A stretch of 64,000 bases of DNA from Alteromonas lipotrueiana (GTDB lineage Bacteria; Pseudomonadota; Gammaproteobacteria; Enterobacterales; Alteromonadaceae): assembly GCF_019249245.1 (NCBI RefSeq), contig NZ_JAESDK010000001.1, forward strand, positions 248,001 through 312,000, written 5' to 3'. The position numbers were made by a program, and so were the translations under genes. The notes beneath the pieces are model-generated. The model worked only from the letters and a program-made list of their open reading frames with translations. It was not told the origin of the DNA and ran no database searches. Shown here in pieces: positions 36,382 through 45,804 of the stretch. The stretch's first letter is position 1; every line of letters starts with the position of its first letter.

Positions 36382-37212
36382 TCACCAGTCTACTTGCCTC
36401 CCAAGTAGTTGGAAGAGTCTGTCGTTGTGAGGCTTAAAATGGCTTTCGAGATAGCTTAAGACCTCAGGCGCGACAGCCTCTCTGTCTCCAACATTTTTCC
36501 GGGGATAATCAATTTCGTCTGTCGCAGGCTGCAATCCGAGAAATTCATAGGCACGATCGATGACTGCCTTCGGATCACTCAGTAATTCGTTATTCCCCAA
36601 TATCAATACCTGTTCTTTATCATAAATTGAAAACAGGTTAGAAAGGTGGTCTGCGTAGCATCCGCGGCGTTTGTAAGAGGCGTGCAAATAGGTTTCGAGG
36701 CCGAAAGGGTCGTTGATATCGGTTTCGGCAAGACGCTCTTCCTCGACCTTCAATGCGTCGAAGAGCGGCAGATACTCGCGACCCATCCGAACCTCGTGAT
36801 GGTAATGCGAAATGGCTCTTTGTACCGGATCACGCAATATGACGATGAGACGTGCGTTCGGAAGGACTTTGTGCATACGAGCGGCTGCGCCCGGCGCGTA
36901 GAGGTACTCGGGGCAGCCTTCGCCAGTCAGCTTGTTCGCTCCAAGATTCCTGCGCAGTGGAAAGTGAGCACGATACCAACCAAGACCCTTACTATGCCCG
37001 AGGTTGAAAAAGTGCAATTCCTTTCGCCAGGGAGACAGAATATCCGGGTGACGTTGCAGATAGTAAAACAGACTAGAGGTTCCGGATTTCATTTCGCCGA
37101 CGACCAGAAAGTCGGGTAGTGCCCGCAGGGGCGCAGTCAGACGGTGAGCCAGAAAACGCTTTGAACGCTTCAGCCGCTTGTCGTCAGTACGCGGTTTCAT
37201 TGGATATTTCAT
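36382..37212 (-). CDS. PAPS-dependent sulfotransferase
   Basis: A 276-residue sulfotransferase of the heparan-type family. The 5'-phosphosulfate loop is DFLVVGEMKSGTSSLFYYL (about 34-52), followed by WRKELHFFN, and the 3'-phosphate region is ARLIVILRDPVQRAISHYHH (about 120-139). The C-terminus FKPHNDRLFQLLGRQVDW is standard. The ATG overlaps the stop of the fusion gene upstream (ATGA), so the two are coupled. It is the intact counterpart of the pseudogene at 31398-31865. Likely sulfates a sugar of the surface glycan. Confidence 0.92.
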   Translation of the reverse strand: MKYPMKPRTDDKRLKRSKRFLAHRLTAPLRALPDFLVVGEMKSGTSSLFYYLQRHPDILSPWRKELHFFNLGHSKGLGWYRAHFPLRRNLGANKLTGEGCPEYLYAPGAAARMHKVLPNARLIVILRDPVQRAISHYHHEVRMGREYLPLFDALKVEEERLAETDINDPFGLETYLHASYKRRGCYADHLSNLFSIYDKEQVLILGNNELLSDPKAVIDRAYEFLGLQPATDEIDYPRKNVGDREAVAPEVLSYLESHFKPHNDRLFQLLGRQVDW

Positions 37213-39500
37213 ACGATGTCAGCGCTTTGGTTGGTATCAGCGGTAAACTGCTGAAGCTTTATCAGTGCTGCTTTAACAGCAGCGGCATCGACCTGCAGAT
37301 CTTTCTCCAGTGGATGCATGTCTCCCACGGACGTTGCGTGAACCAGCCAGTAATGATGTCCCATCGCCGAAGCCAGGGCGTAGAAATTTGGGTTCGGAAA
37401 GCTCAGATCGGCCATTTCGATGATGTGGGTGCCTTTCTGACAAAAGAGCATATTGGTCAGACCTGCGCCGTGTGGGGCGGCCAGCACGGCGGTCTCCCGC
37501 ATCAGTTTGACCTGCTCTTCAAAAGACAAATCTTCCATTAACACCCGTTCGAAGCCAAGTGGTTCAAGCAAAGGCCAGATTTCGTCTTCATTGATGAGCC
37601 GTCGGCGATGTGCCTTCAGTCGACTGATGAAGACCTTGCGCTGCGGTGGCGGGGCATCGTCGACACCGAATGCCTGCGGGACGAGTTGCAGCAACTCCGG
37701 TCGGAAGCGATCGGTACCGAGTATCGTCAGTTCTTCGACGAACAGCGGTCGCGCTGGATCGTAAGTCTGAAAGCTATCCGGATCGAGCCCCAACATTCGT
37801 AGCGAATCATCAATCGCATCGGTTCTTTCCGGGGGCAGAATGACGTCATCAAGCAACCCTTGTTCTTTCAACAGCAGTAATCTGGGCAGGTGGGCGGTCA
37901 GCCAGTGCGAATGATTGTGATACACCCTTTCGATGAACCATGTGGCCTTTTTAAGGCGCGCCGGTTCGGCAGACTGGCGAAGCGTAACGGCATGCAGGGG
38001 ACGAAAGCGCAACTCGCGCATATCGAAGGCACACCAGTCTTTGTTCAGTATGGCCGGATAAAAGTCATCTTTCTTGTTTGCATCCTTGTACCAGGTGATG
38101 AGACAGTCAGGAACCGTAGCGATATATGTTTCCTGACTGATCCGTTCAGGAACATCCCAGAATGAATAGCCCCACCAGCCCTGATCGTCCGGCAGTGCGT
38201 CACGTGACTCGATAGTGACCGGCAGAGGATTCGACGCACGTTTTTGCGGATGAATCGTTCGATATGTACCAGCCTGACTGGCATTGCCGTTGCGTTCGAA
38301 ATACTGCTGCACTGTTTCACGCTGAATGCCCCGATAGCCGAAGCGAGATGCCGGAATACCACGTTCAACGCCAACCCTTATCAGACTGAGCAGCAGGTCT
38401 TCGACTCGCCCCCTCACTTTGCTCGCCTGCCGCCGTCCGCTCGAGGCGAACCTGCGACCGCGCTTTTCGCCAGCGCCCAACATCGTTGTTACACTCGCGA
38501 CAGCCTTGCCTGCTGAACGCTTGCGAGCAGACAACGACGGTTTGTAGCCGAGTGACTGCATAGCATCGCCGCAAATGCCTTCGATAATGGCAACTTCTGT
38601 CGACGAAAGATCCTTTTTCCATTTCAGCAGTGAATCTGCCGAGATCGGCTTGGCACTTCGGCCAAGGTGCCCTTTACGCCATTCGTCAATGTGGTTCTGC
38701 TTCGAGCTGTCTGCCGAAGCGAACTCATCCTTGCGCTCTTCCATTACAGAGGCTTCAAAATCTTCGTCCAGAAACGTGAAAATCGAGCGGATTTCTGTCT
38801 CTGGATCGCGGACGAGATCCTCGTAGACCACTTTGTAGAATCTCGAATCATTTGCTCTGGCAGCCCAGCGCTGCTGAAAGTTCTCAACCCAGTCATTGGC
38901 GAAGAATATGAGCTCCTGCTCCCGCGTTCCGTTCAGCAGCCCTTGCCGCAGCGAGCGCGGTGACAAACGCTCCTTCACATACCAGGTTTTCAGCTGCGAG
39001 GCGATGACCGCCCGCGGATCGCGCTGGGTAAACAGGAAGCGCGCATCGGGGAACCAGTCGAGCAAGGTAGGAATGTAAGCAGAGTGTCCAGGCGTTTTCT
39101 CACCGATACGTGCTACACCGCTTTTTTCCTGATACACCGCCAGCACTGACCGAAAAATGGTTTGAAACGAGTGATTGCCTGCTGATTCGATCCTCTCGCG
39201 GCAGCGGTCGGCATCGATATCGAGATCTTTGAATCGAAGCCACGAGGTGTAGTCGGCCCAGTAGGCCTCAAAGTCCTGGGGAGCACCCTGACTCAGACCC
39301 CAGCGGTTGGCATGCGCCAAAAAGTGGGTCTCTGGCGTTATCGCAAGACGGGAGTGAGCAGACAGAAGACTGCGCAACAGTGTCGTCCCTGAGCGTCCAG
39401 GGCCCAGTATGAATATCGGGCTATGGACCCTAGCTGGTTGATTCGTCAAAATTTTTCCCAGTGTCGTATCAGCAACAGGCACTTCGCGGCGTGGAAGCAT
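37209..39500 (-). CDS. Sulfotransferase-GT61 glycosyltransferase fusion
   Basis: A 763-residue two-enzyme protein. Residues about 27-320 are a PAPS sulfotransferase (IFILGPGRSGTTLLRSLLSA, PETHFLAH, FLFTQRDPRAVIASQLKTWY). A basic linker of about 60 residues (KRGRRFASSGRRQASKVRGR) follows. Residues about 380-750 form a GT61 glycosyltransferase (RETVQQYFER..., APHGAGLTNMLFC near 675). The GT61 half is a close paralogue of the stand-alone gene at 31907-33163, including the end of the linker. Inference: one polypeptide adds a sugar and sulfates it or its neighbour. No ribosome site decides the start strongly. Next gene overlaps by 4 bases. Confidence 0.92.
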   Translation of the reverse strand: MLPRREVPVADTTLGKILTNQPARVHSPIFILGPGRSGTTLLRSLLSAHSRLAITPETHFLAHANRWGLSQGAPQDFEAYWADYTSWLRFKDLDIDADRCRERIESAGNHSFQTIFRSVLAVYQEKSGVARIGEKTPGHSAYIPTLLDWFPDARFLFTQRDPRAVIASQLKTWYVKERLSPRSLRQGLLNGTREQELIFFANDWVENFQQRWAARANDSRFYKVVYEDLVRDPETEIRSIFTFLDEDFEASVMEERKDEFASADSSKQNHIDEWRKGHLGRSAKPISADSLLKWKKDLSSTEVAIIEGICGDAMQSLGYKPSLSARKRSAGKAVASVTTMLGAGEKRGRRFASSGRRQASKVRGRVEDLLLSLIRVGVERGIPASRFGYRGIQRETVQQYFERNGNASQAGTYRTIHPQKRASNPLPVTIESRDALPDDQGWWGYSFWDVPERISQETYIATVPDCLITWYKDANKKDDFYPAILNKDWCAFDMRELRFRPLHAVTLRQSAEPARLKKATWFIERVYHNHSHWLTAHLPRLLLLKEQGLLDDVILPPERTDAIDDSLRMLGLDPDSFQTYDPARPLFVEELTILGTDRFRPELLQLVPQAFGVDDAPPPQRKVFISRLKAHRRRLINEDEIWPLLEPLGFERVLMEDLSFEEQVKLMRETAVLAAPHGAGLTNMLFCQKGTHIIEMADLSFPNPNFYALASAMGHHYWLVHATSVGDMHPLEKDLQVDAAAVKAALIKLQQFTADTNQSADIV

Positions 39501-39589
39501 CCATGCGGCATCGTTTTAGATGTTGTCTTCGCTAATATCGAAATGCATTTGTAAAGGTTGTCGTCACGACAGCTCAACACATCACTATT

Positions 39590-40370
39590 TCGAGTAAAAG
39601 ATAAATTAACAGACTATAAGGCAAATTAACACTACGCACTACCCCATGTCACAGCTGTCTTTTTAGGATGGTCTTATATTTATTGAAGGGCGCTTTGCTG
39701 AGATTTGTGAAAATGGTGGCGGTTAGTTGTTTACGTTAATAATCCTTTAGTACTTAAAGTCTTAGCGTTACATGCAACGCTTCGTATCTTCAAAATATAT
39801 TTTTGCAGTATCGTGTTAAGTGGGATGGTGCTCCAAAATCGAAGTCGCGTTGAATGGCGAAACCTATGTCGTGCTGCTCATTGGGAGGCGCCCGACGTGG
39901 CGGCAATTGCGATACTTTCGATGAGTTTGGATATATTTTGTTGCAGTAAGCCAATATTTTTTCAATAACATCAGTGTCTATGATGTAGGCAATTATCGTC
40001 TCATTGTACTTTTGGCATTTCTCGCACTTAGCCACATCGACATTGAATACTCGCTCTAACCCGCCGGTTACCCGGCGCTGAGCCCATGACAATGACCTTA
40101 CGTGATAAGGCTTGTCAGACTGGTTATCGTCTTCTTTATTGGCAAGTTCAGGGCTGGCTTTTTCTTGTTGTGATGCCGTCGCTTGTGCTCGTAGGTAGTG
40201 TTTGTAAAGTAAACATTTTTTGCCCTTGTCGAGGCCCAAACGCGATGCGATAGCTTACGAAAGCGCCCTGGAGTTACAGTAAACTGTCTTCATCATCTAT
40301 AGGCAAATTCAGAAAATTGTTGTTCAAACCTCTATGTCCGCTTATCGCTCTTTACGGCAGTCCAATAGTT
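39590..40370 (-). mobile_element. IS91-family transposase relic (copy B)
   Basis: A decayed copy of the same transposase as at 33400-34361. About 40320-40200 reads NNFLNLPIDDEDSLL, a stop, then VSYRIAFGPRQGQKMFTLQT, the conserved IS91 region. 40239-39790 then gives the C-terminal domain (SLSWAQRRV..., RVFNVDVAKCEKCQKYNET, PPRRAPPNEQH). The noncoding tail 39590-39740 matches 33400-33530. Orientation is the same as copy A. It marks the right edge of the glycan block before core genes. The rest of 39501-40480 holds nothing else. Confidence 0.72.
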
Positions 40371-40480
40371 AAGCTTGTAATGGCCGCTTGTGACCAATTG
40401 CAGTCACTGGCACTGAGCCGCAAGGTAACCCAGTGCCAAAAGCTTCATAACAAATTTGCTGCAAAATCATTATCTTTAAA

Positions 40481-41878
40481 TTACAACTGCTCTTCAGCAA
40501 ACTGTGCCAGTCGTGAGCGCACCACGCCGTCAAGGTTAATGGTGGCACTGCCAGAAAAGTTTTTAAACTTCTCTACCAAATAGGTTAATCCAGAGGTCAC
40601 CGGCGATAAATAGTTACTGTCGATTTGAGCCAGATTTCCACTACAAATAAGTTTCGTTCCTTCGCCGCAGCGGGTAATAATGGTTTTTAGTTGAGAAGCG
40701 GTAAGGTTTTGCGACTCATCAAGTATAACAATGGCGTTTTGAATACTGCGGCCACGCATAAAATTAACTGACTTAAACTGAATGTTGGCTTTTTCCATAA
40801 TGTAGTTCATTGAGCTTTTCGAATTTTCGTCATTCTTATGCAAGACTTCTAATGAATCGGTAATCGCGGCTAGCCATGGCGCCATTTTTTCTTCTTCTGT
40901 GCCCGGTAAAAAGCCAATAGACTCAGCAATATCGGGGGTGCTACGGGTGACAATAATTTTGTCATACATGTTTTTTTCTACCACCATTTCTAGCGCGGCG
41001 GCTAACGCTAATAGTGTTTTGCCACTGCCGGCAGGACCGGTAAGAATGACCAGATCAATGTGGGTGTCCAGTAGCGCATGCATAGCCATTGCCTGCCCCA
41101 CGTTTTTAGGTGAAATGCCCCACGCATGCTTGTTCATCAAACGATCATAGCCTAAATCGAGAACCTCAAGATGGTCCTCATCTACAGACTCGACCAAACC
41201 GGCAAATTCGCGGGTGCCGTCAAGCAAAAACTCATTAACATAGGCTTCGGGCAACATCTGTCGCGTTAGCGTATGAATGGTGTCTCGCCCTTCGGTGCGA
41301 CTTTCTACTGAGCTTACCTGATCCCAGAAATTTCCTTCGAAGCGGTGGTAACCTCGCGATAAATACTTTATGTCACTGATAAGCTGATCGGTGCGATAAT
41401 CCTGCACATTTGCCAGTCCGGCCCCTTTTGCCTTAAGGCGCATATTTAAATCTTTGGTTACCAGCACCAGTTGCTGGGGCGCAAACGTTTTTTGCAGATG
41501 CAGGGCAACATTGATAATGCGGTTGTCGTTTTCGTTGCTGGTGAAAACCTGCTGAGCTTCAATCATGTTTAAATCTGCATAAATAGAAAGCGAGCCAGTA
41601 GGTGCATCTTTACCGGCGCCCAGTCCTTGCATGCTGACACCTTCAAGCATTTGTTCAGGCGTGGCATCGTGCAGTAAATCTTCCATTGCACGAATTGAGA
41701 CCCGCGCATCCCGGGCCACATCTTTTTTACTGTCTTTTATATAATCTAACTCTTCAAGCACCGTCATTGGCACCACAACATCGTGTTCTTTGAAAGAGAG
41801 AAAGGCATGGGGTTCGTGTAGCAGGATATTGGTATCGAGGACGTAAATTTTTGTTTCAATGGCTTTTTTGCTTGGCAT
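40481..41878 (-). CDS. PhoH-like ATPase with N-terminal PIN domain
   Basis: A 465-residue protein. The start MPSKKAIETK at 41878 has GGAGTG upstream; the longer frame to 41983 has none. Residues about 8-150 form a PIN nuclease domain (YVLDTNILLHEP, with the first acidic residue). From about 245 a PhoH ATPase follows with Walker A LTGPAGSGKTLLALAAAL and Walker B AIVILDESQN. This is the PIN-PhoH type thought to couple RNA unwinding and cleavage. First core gene right of the accessory DNA. Confidence 0.9.
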   Translation of the reverse strand: MPSKKAIETKIYVLDTNILLHEPHAFLSFKEHDVVVPMTVLEELDYIKDSKKDVARDARVSIRAMEDLLHDATPEQMLEGVSMQGLGAGKDAPTGSLSIYADLNMIEAQQVFTSNENDNRIINVALHLQKTFAPQQLVLVTKDLNMRLKAKGAGLANVQDYRTDQLISDIKYLSRGYHRFEGNFWDQVSSVESRTEGRDTIHTLTRQMLPEAYVNEFLLDGTREFAGLVESVDEDHLEVLDLGYDRLMNKHAWGISPKNVGQAMAMHALLDTHIDLVILTGPAGSGKTLLALAAALEMVVEKNMYDKIIVTRSTPDIAESIGFLPGTEEEKMAPWLAAITDSLEVLHKNDENSKSSMNYIMEKANIQFKSVNFMRGRSIQNAIVILDESQNLTASQLKTIITRCGEGTKLICSGNLAQIDSNYLSPVTSGLTYLVEKFKNFSGSATINLDGVVRSRLAQFAEEQL

Positions 41879-42207
41879 CCTACACTCCGGTAAACAAAAA
41901 CCAGGGCCATCTTGTAACACTGACGACAGCCAGGGTAATACTAGACAAGGCAGCAGGACCGAAGAGAACGACCCGTGCTGCATCGCATCAACTTACACTT
42001 TCACCATAAGTCAGAATTGAACTCTTCGCATCATTTTTTACGATTTATTTGTTATTAAACCCGTTGATTAGCATTTATTTGTGTACTGGCATGGCACAAT
42101 GAGCGGTGTTTTATGAGCCACCATTATTTTTTCGCGAAGTAAACTTTATTCGCGGCTGTGGGATAAGTACAATACCGCCCCTTTTATCAAAAGCGACCAG
42201 AGAAAAG
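41879..42207. promoter_or_regulatory. Divergent promoter region of phoH-like and rapA genes
   Basis: The 329 bases between divergent genes are A+T-rich on the rapA side (about 42020-42085). TTGTG/CACAA arms occur near 42079-42099. No confident -35/-10 pair or terminator was recognised. Confidence 0.4.
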
Positions 42208-45036
42208 ATGACTTCAGCAAACGATTACGCTGTGGGCCAGCGTTGGCTAAGTAATACGGAATCAGAGCTAGGATTAGGCGCAATTATCAATCAGGACAGC
42301 CGTTCTGTGGAGGTTTACTTTCCTGCCACCGGAGATAGCCGTAAATACACTAAGCACGATGCCCCCCTTACCCGGCTAACGTTTGCCATTGGCGATGAGG
42401 TTAAAAGTCAGGATGGCTGGAGCATGACCATCACTGACACTCAGATAAGCCATGACGCAATTATTTATTTTGGTACCCGTCATGATAACGGCGAAACTCA
42501 AAAGTTACCTGAAACCTTGCTCGATCATCAGATTCGCCTGAATCAACCCGAGCAGCGGCTGATGAACATGCAGCACGACAAACCTAAGTGGTTTGACTTG
42601 CGACTACGAGCGTTTTCTTACTTAAGCGACTATTACCGTTCGTCTATTATCGGTTTGGCCGGCGCACGCATTGAACTGATTCCGCATCAGTTGCACATTG
42701 CCTCACAGGTAGGCAACCGAAATGCCCCCAGAGTATTGCTGGCCGATGAAGTTGGTTTAGGAAAAACCATTGAAGCAGCGCTGATTATTCATCAGCAACT
42801 GACGACAGCCCGTGCGCAGCGTGTATTAATTGTGGTGCCCGACTCATTAGTCCACCAATGGCTGGTAGAAATGCTGCGTCGCGTTAATTTAGCCTTTTCG
42901 GTATTTGACGAAGAACGTTGTCAGGCTATGGACGATGAACAAATTAATCCGTTCGAACAAGAACAATTAGTTTTATGTAGCCTAAGCTTTTTACGAGACA
43001 ACGAACAGCGTCATACCCAAGCGCTGGAAGCTGGCTGGGATATGCTGGTGGTGGATGAAGCCCATCATTTAGCTTGGTCAATAGAATCGCCCTCGGCCGA
43101 TTATCAGTGTATTGAAGCATTGGCAGAAAAAATATCTGGGGTTTTGCTGTTAACCGCAACGCCTGACCAACTAGGCCACGAAAGTCATTTTGCTCGCCTG
43201 CGACTGCTCGACCCTGCCCGCTTTCACAACTACGACCGCTTTTTAGAAGAAGAAGGTCATTATAGTGAACTGGCCGAGGCGGTAGCACCGCTGCTTGAAG
43301 ATGCTTCGCTTGATGAGTTGCAATTACAGCGTTTAGAGCAGCTAGCCCCTGAAGCTACCAATGAGCTTGAAAACCTGAACGATATGGACGAGCGTGATGC
43401 CTTGTTGCATAAGCTTATTGATCGCCATGGTACGGGCCGGTTGTTATTCAGAAACCGCCGCGCCGGCATTAGTGGCTTTCCAAACCGCGAGCTTCACACC
43501 TATGCCCAGGATTTACCTGAAGTGTATGAAGACGCTCTGGCCAGCGCTACTGAACTGAATGAAACCTTGTTTCCGGAACGCCAACCGGCGCTGGTTGACT
43601 TTTGGACCGAGCTGGACCCGCGGGTTGAGTGGCTGCTGTCATTTTTGCCCACCGTCAAACCTGAAAAAGTATTACTTATTTGCGCCAGCGCGGTAACTGC
43701 TCAGCAATTGGGCGAAGCCATTCGGATGCGCGCCGGTATTCGTCACAGTGTATTTCACGAAGGTATGAGCATCGTTGAGCGCGATAAAGCAGCGCACTAT
43801 TTTGCCGACCCCGAAGACGGTGCGCAAATTTTGCTGTGTAGTGAGATTGGTAGCGAAGGCCGTAACTTCCAGTTTGCACATCACTTAGTGTTATTCGATT
43901 TGCCCATGACCCCGGATTTGCTTGAACAGCGTATTGGTCGTCTTGACCGTATCGGGCAAACGCAGGACATCAAGATTCATGTCCCGTATTTGCAGGACTC
44001 AGCACAAGCGGTATTACTGAAATGGTACGACGAAGGCCTCAACGCCTTCGCAAAAACCTGCCCCACAGGTTCAGCGGTGTATGAACAGGTAGAAGACGAT
44101 TTGCTAGGCTGCTTACAGATGCCTGAAGACAGCGACTCTTTAAATCAACTGATTGAGCGCAGTGCCACACTCAACGCCGATTTAAAACAGCAACTTGATG
44201 CCGGGCGCGATCGCTTATTGGAGCTAAATGCATCAGGTCATGGCAAAGTTGAAGACTTGCTTGATGAAATTATTGCTGAAGACGCTAACAGCAATTTGCC
44301 TGAATTTATGTCGTGGCTGTTTGACGCTATCGGTGTTAATCAGGAAGACATGGGCAATAATTGTTTTGTCATTAGCCCGGGTGAGTCGATGATCAACAGT
44401 CTGCCAGGGCTTGACCCCGATGGCATGACCATTACTTTTCGCCGACGCGTAGCCACCACCTTAGAACATGTTCACTTTATTAGCTGGGACCACCCCTTAG
44501 TGCACAACGCCGTGGACCTGATTTTGACCGATACAGTGGGTAAGGCGAGCATTGGTTTTATTGGTGACCGTACGCTTCCAAAAGGCGCTTACTGGTTAGA
44601 AGCTTTATTTGTATTGAGTGTGAATGCGCCAAGACATTTGCAGGCGGACCGCTTTTTGCCACGTACCCCCATTAAGCTATGTATTGATGCCGATGGCAAA
44701 GAGTCAGATATCACGTTTGATAAAACCCGCCGCGCCAATAAAAAAATCGGCCAACAACTATTGCAGGCATTAAAAGGCCCGGTGAACAAACAAATTGAAA
44801 CGGCGCGTAACCTGGCTCAGAAACAAGCACAAACATTGCTACACACGTCGCGGGAACACATGCAGGCAGCACTTAATAGCGAAATGACCCGTTTACAGGA
44901 ACTGCAAAAACAGAATCCGGCTATTCGTGATAGCGAAATTGACTTTATCAAAACTCAGGTTGATGCCTTAAGTAATGCCTTTGATAACGCAGAAGTGCAG
45001 CTGGATGCGTTGCGAATTGTGGTGAATAACCCTTAA
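42208..45036 (+). CDS. rapA: RapA, RNA polymerase-associated SWI2/SNF2 ATPase
   Basis: A 942-residue ATPase that recycles RNA polymerase after transcription. The start MTSANDYAVGQRWLS at 42208 has AGAGAAAAG upstream and matches the RapA N-terminus. Motif I is LADEVGLGKTIEAALI, motif II VVDEAHH, and motif VI QRIGRLDRIGQ. Length is near E. coli RapA (968). rluA follows with a TAATG overlap, as in E. coli where the two are adjacent. Confidence 0.96.
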   Translation: MTSANDYAVGQRWLSNTESELGLGAIINQDSRSVEVYFPATGDSRKYTKHDAPLTRLTFAIGDEVKSQDGWSMTITDTQISHDAIIYFGTRHDNGETQKLPETLLDHQIRLNQPEQRLMNMQHDKPKWFDLRLRAFSYLSDYYRSSIIGLAGARIELIPHQLHIASQVGNRNAPRVLLADEVGLGKTIEAALIIHQQLTTARAQRVLIVVPDSLVHQWLVEMLRRVNLAFSVFDEERCQAMDDEQINPFEQEQLVLCSLSFLRDNEQRHTQALEAGWDMLVVDEAHHLAWSIESPSADYQCIEALAEKISGVLLLTATPDQLGHESHFARLRLLDPARFHNYDRFLEEEGHYSELAEAVAPLLEDASLDELQLQRLEQLAPEATNELENLNDMDERDALLHKLIDRHGTGRLLFRNRRAGISGFPNRELHTYAQDLPEVYEDALASATELNETLFPERQPALVDFWTELDPRVEWLLSFLPTVKPEKVLLICASAVTAQQLGEAIRMRAGIRHSVFHEGMSIVERDKAAHYFADPEDGAQILLCSEIGSEGRNFQFAHHLVLFDLPMTPDLLEQRIGRLDRIGQTQDIKIHVPYLQDSAQAVLLKWYDEGLNAFAKTCPTGSAVYEQVEDDLLGCLQMPEDSDSLNQLIERSATLNADLKQQLDAGRDRLLELNASGHGKVEDLLDEIIAEDANSNLPEFMSWLFDAIGVNQEDMGNNCFVISPGESMINSLPGLDPDGMTITFRRRVATTLEHVHFISWDHPLVHNAVDLILTDTVGKASIGFIGDRTLPKGAYWLEALFVLSVNAPRHLQADRFLPRTPIKLCIDADGKESDITFDKTRRANKKIGQQLLQALKGPVNKQIETARNLAQKQAQTLLHTSREHMQAALNSEMTRLQELQKQNPAIRDSEIDFIKTQVDALSNAFDNAEVQLDALRIVVNNP

Positions 45037-45746
45037 TGCCGAATCCTGATTTTGTCTACAACCCACCCATGACGCCTTATCTTGATATTTTATATCAGGA
45101 TGAGGCCATCGTGGTGGCCAATAAACCTAGCGGCTTGCTGAGTGTGCCGGGTAAGGCCCTGGCTCATAAAGATGCTTTAATTACGCGAATGCAACGTGTT
45201 TATCCTACTGCTTGCGTGGTGCACCGGTTAGATATGGCCACCTCGGGTATCATGATTATGGCAATGAATAAAGACAGTAACCGCTACCTGTCGAATCAAT
45301 TTGCCACCCGCCAGACCCAAAAACGTTATTTTGCCAGAGTAAAAGGAAAAATAACCCAGCCCGGGGGCATGATTGACCTGCCATTAATTTGCGACTGGCC
45401 TAATCGTCCCAAGCAAATGGTTGACTACGAAAGGGGTAAGTCTTCACTAACATACTATACGGTTATCGAACGTAGCGAGACTGAGTCGCTGGTGTCATTA
45501 AAGCCGGTTACGGGGCGTTCGCACCAGCTGCGGGTTCATATGCTGGCGCTGGGACACCCAATATTAGGCGACCGGTTGTATGCTGATGCTGAAGGTAAAG
45601 CGATGGCTTCAAGGCTTCAGCTACATGCACAAACCTTGATTATTCGCCATCCGTTAACTCACAACTGGTGTCACTTTACCACTGAGATACCGTTTAGCGG
45701 GTATCAGCCCGAACCATTAGCCCTGCCTGACTATATCGAAAATTAA
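45036..45746 (+). CDS. rluA: RluA, 23S rRNA/tRNA pseudouridine synthase
   Basis: A 236-residue pseudouridine synthase. The catalytic Asp is in CVVHRLDMATSGIM; GRSHQLRVHM and HPILGDRLYA are further family motifs. There is no N-terminal S4 domain, as in RluA, which modifies U746 of 23S rRNA and U32 of tRNA. Start could also be the internal ATG at 45069. Position after rapA supports the name. Confidence 0.93.
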   Translation: MPNPDFVYNPPMTPYLDILYQDEAIVVANKPSGLLSVPGKALAHKDALITRMQRVYPTACVVHRLDMATSGIMIMAMNKDSNRYLSNQFATRQTQKRYFARVKGKITQPGGMIDLPLICDWPNRPKQMVDYERGKSSLTYYTVIERSETESLVSLKPVTGRSHQLRVHMLALGHPILGDRLYADAEGKAMASRLQLHAQTLIIRHPLTHNWCHFTTEIPFSGYQPEPLALPDYIEN

Positions 45747-45804
45747 GTTTTTTGCCGATACGCCGATACCCTAATTACCTATGGGGTAATGCAGGCAAAA
45801 AGTA

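Noticed and set aside
37119-38963. Plus-strand frames of 80-157 codons across the sulfotransferase and GT61 genes
   Set aside because: They are antisense to long G+C-rich coding frames with clear motifs; such frames arise by composition.
42106-42207. Longer N-terminus for RapA
   Set aside because: The RapA family begins at the MTSANDYAVGQRW-like sequence and a good ribosome site precedes 42208; the upstream 34 codons have no family match.
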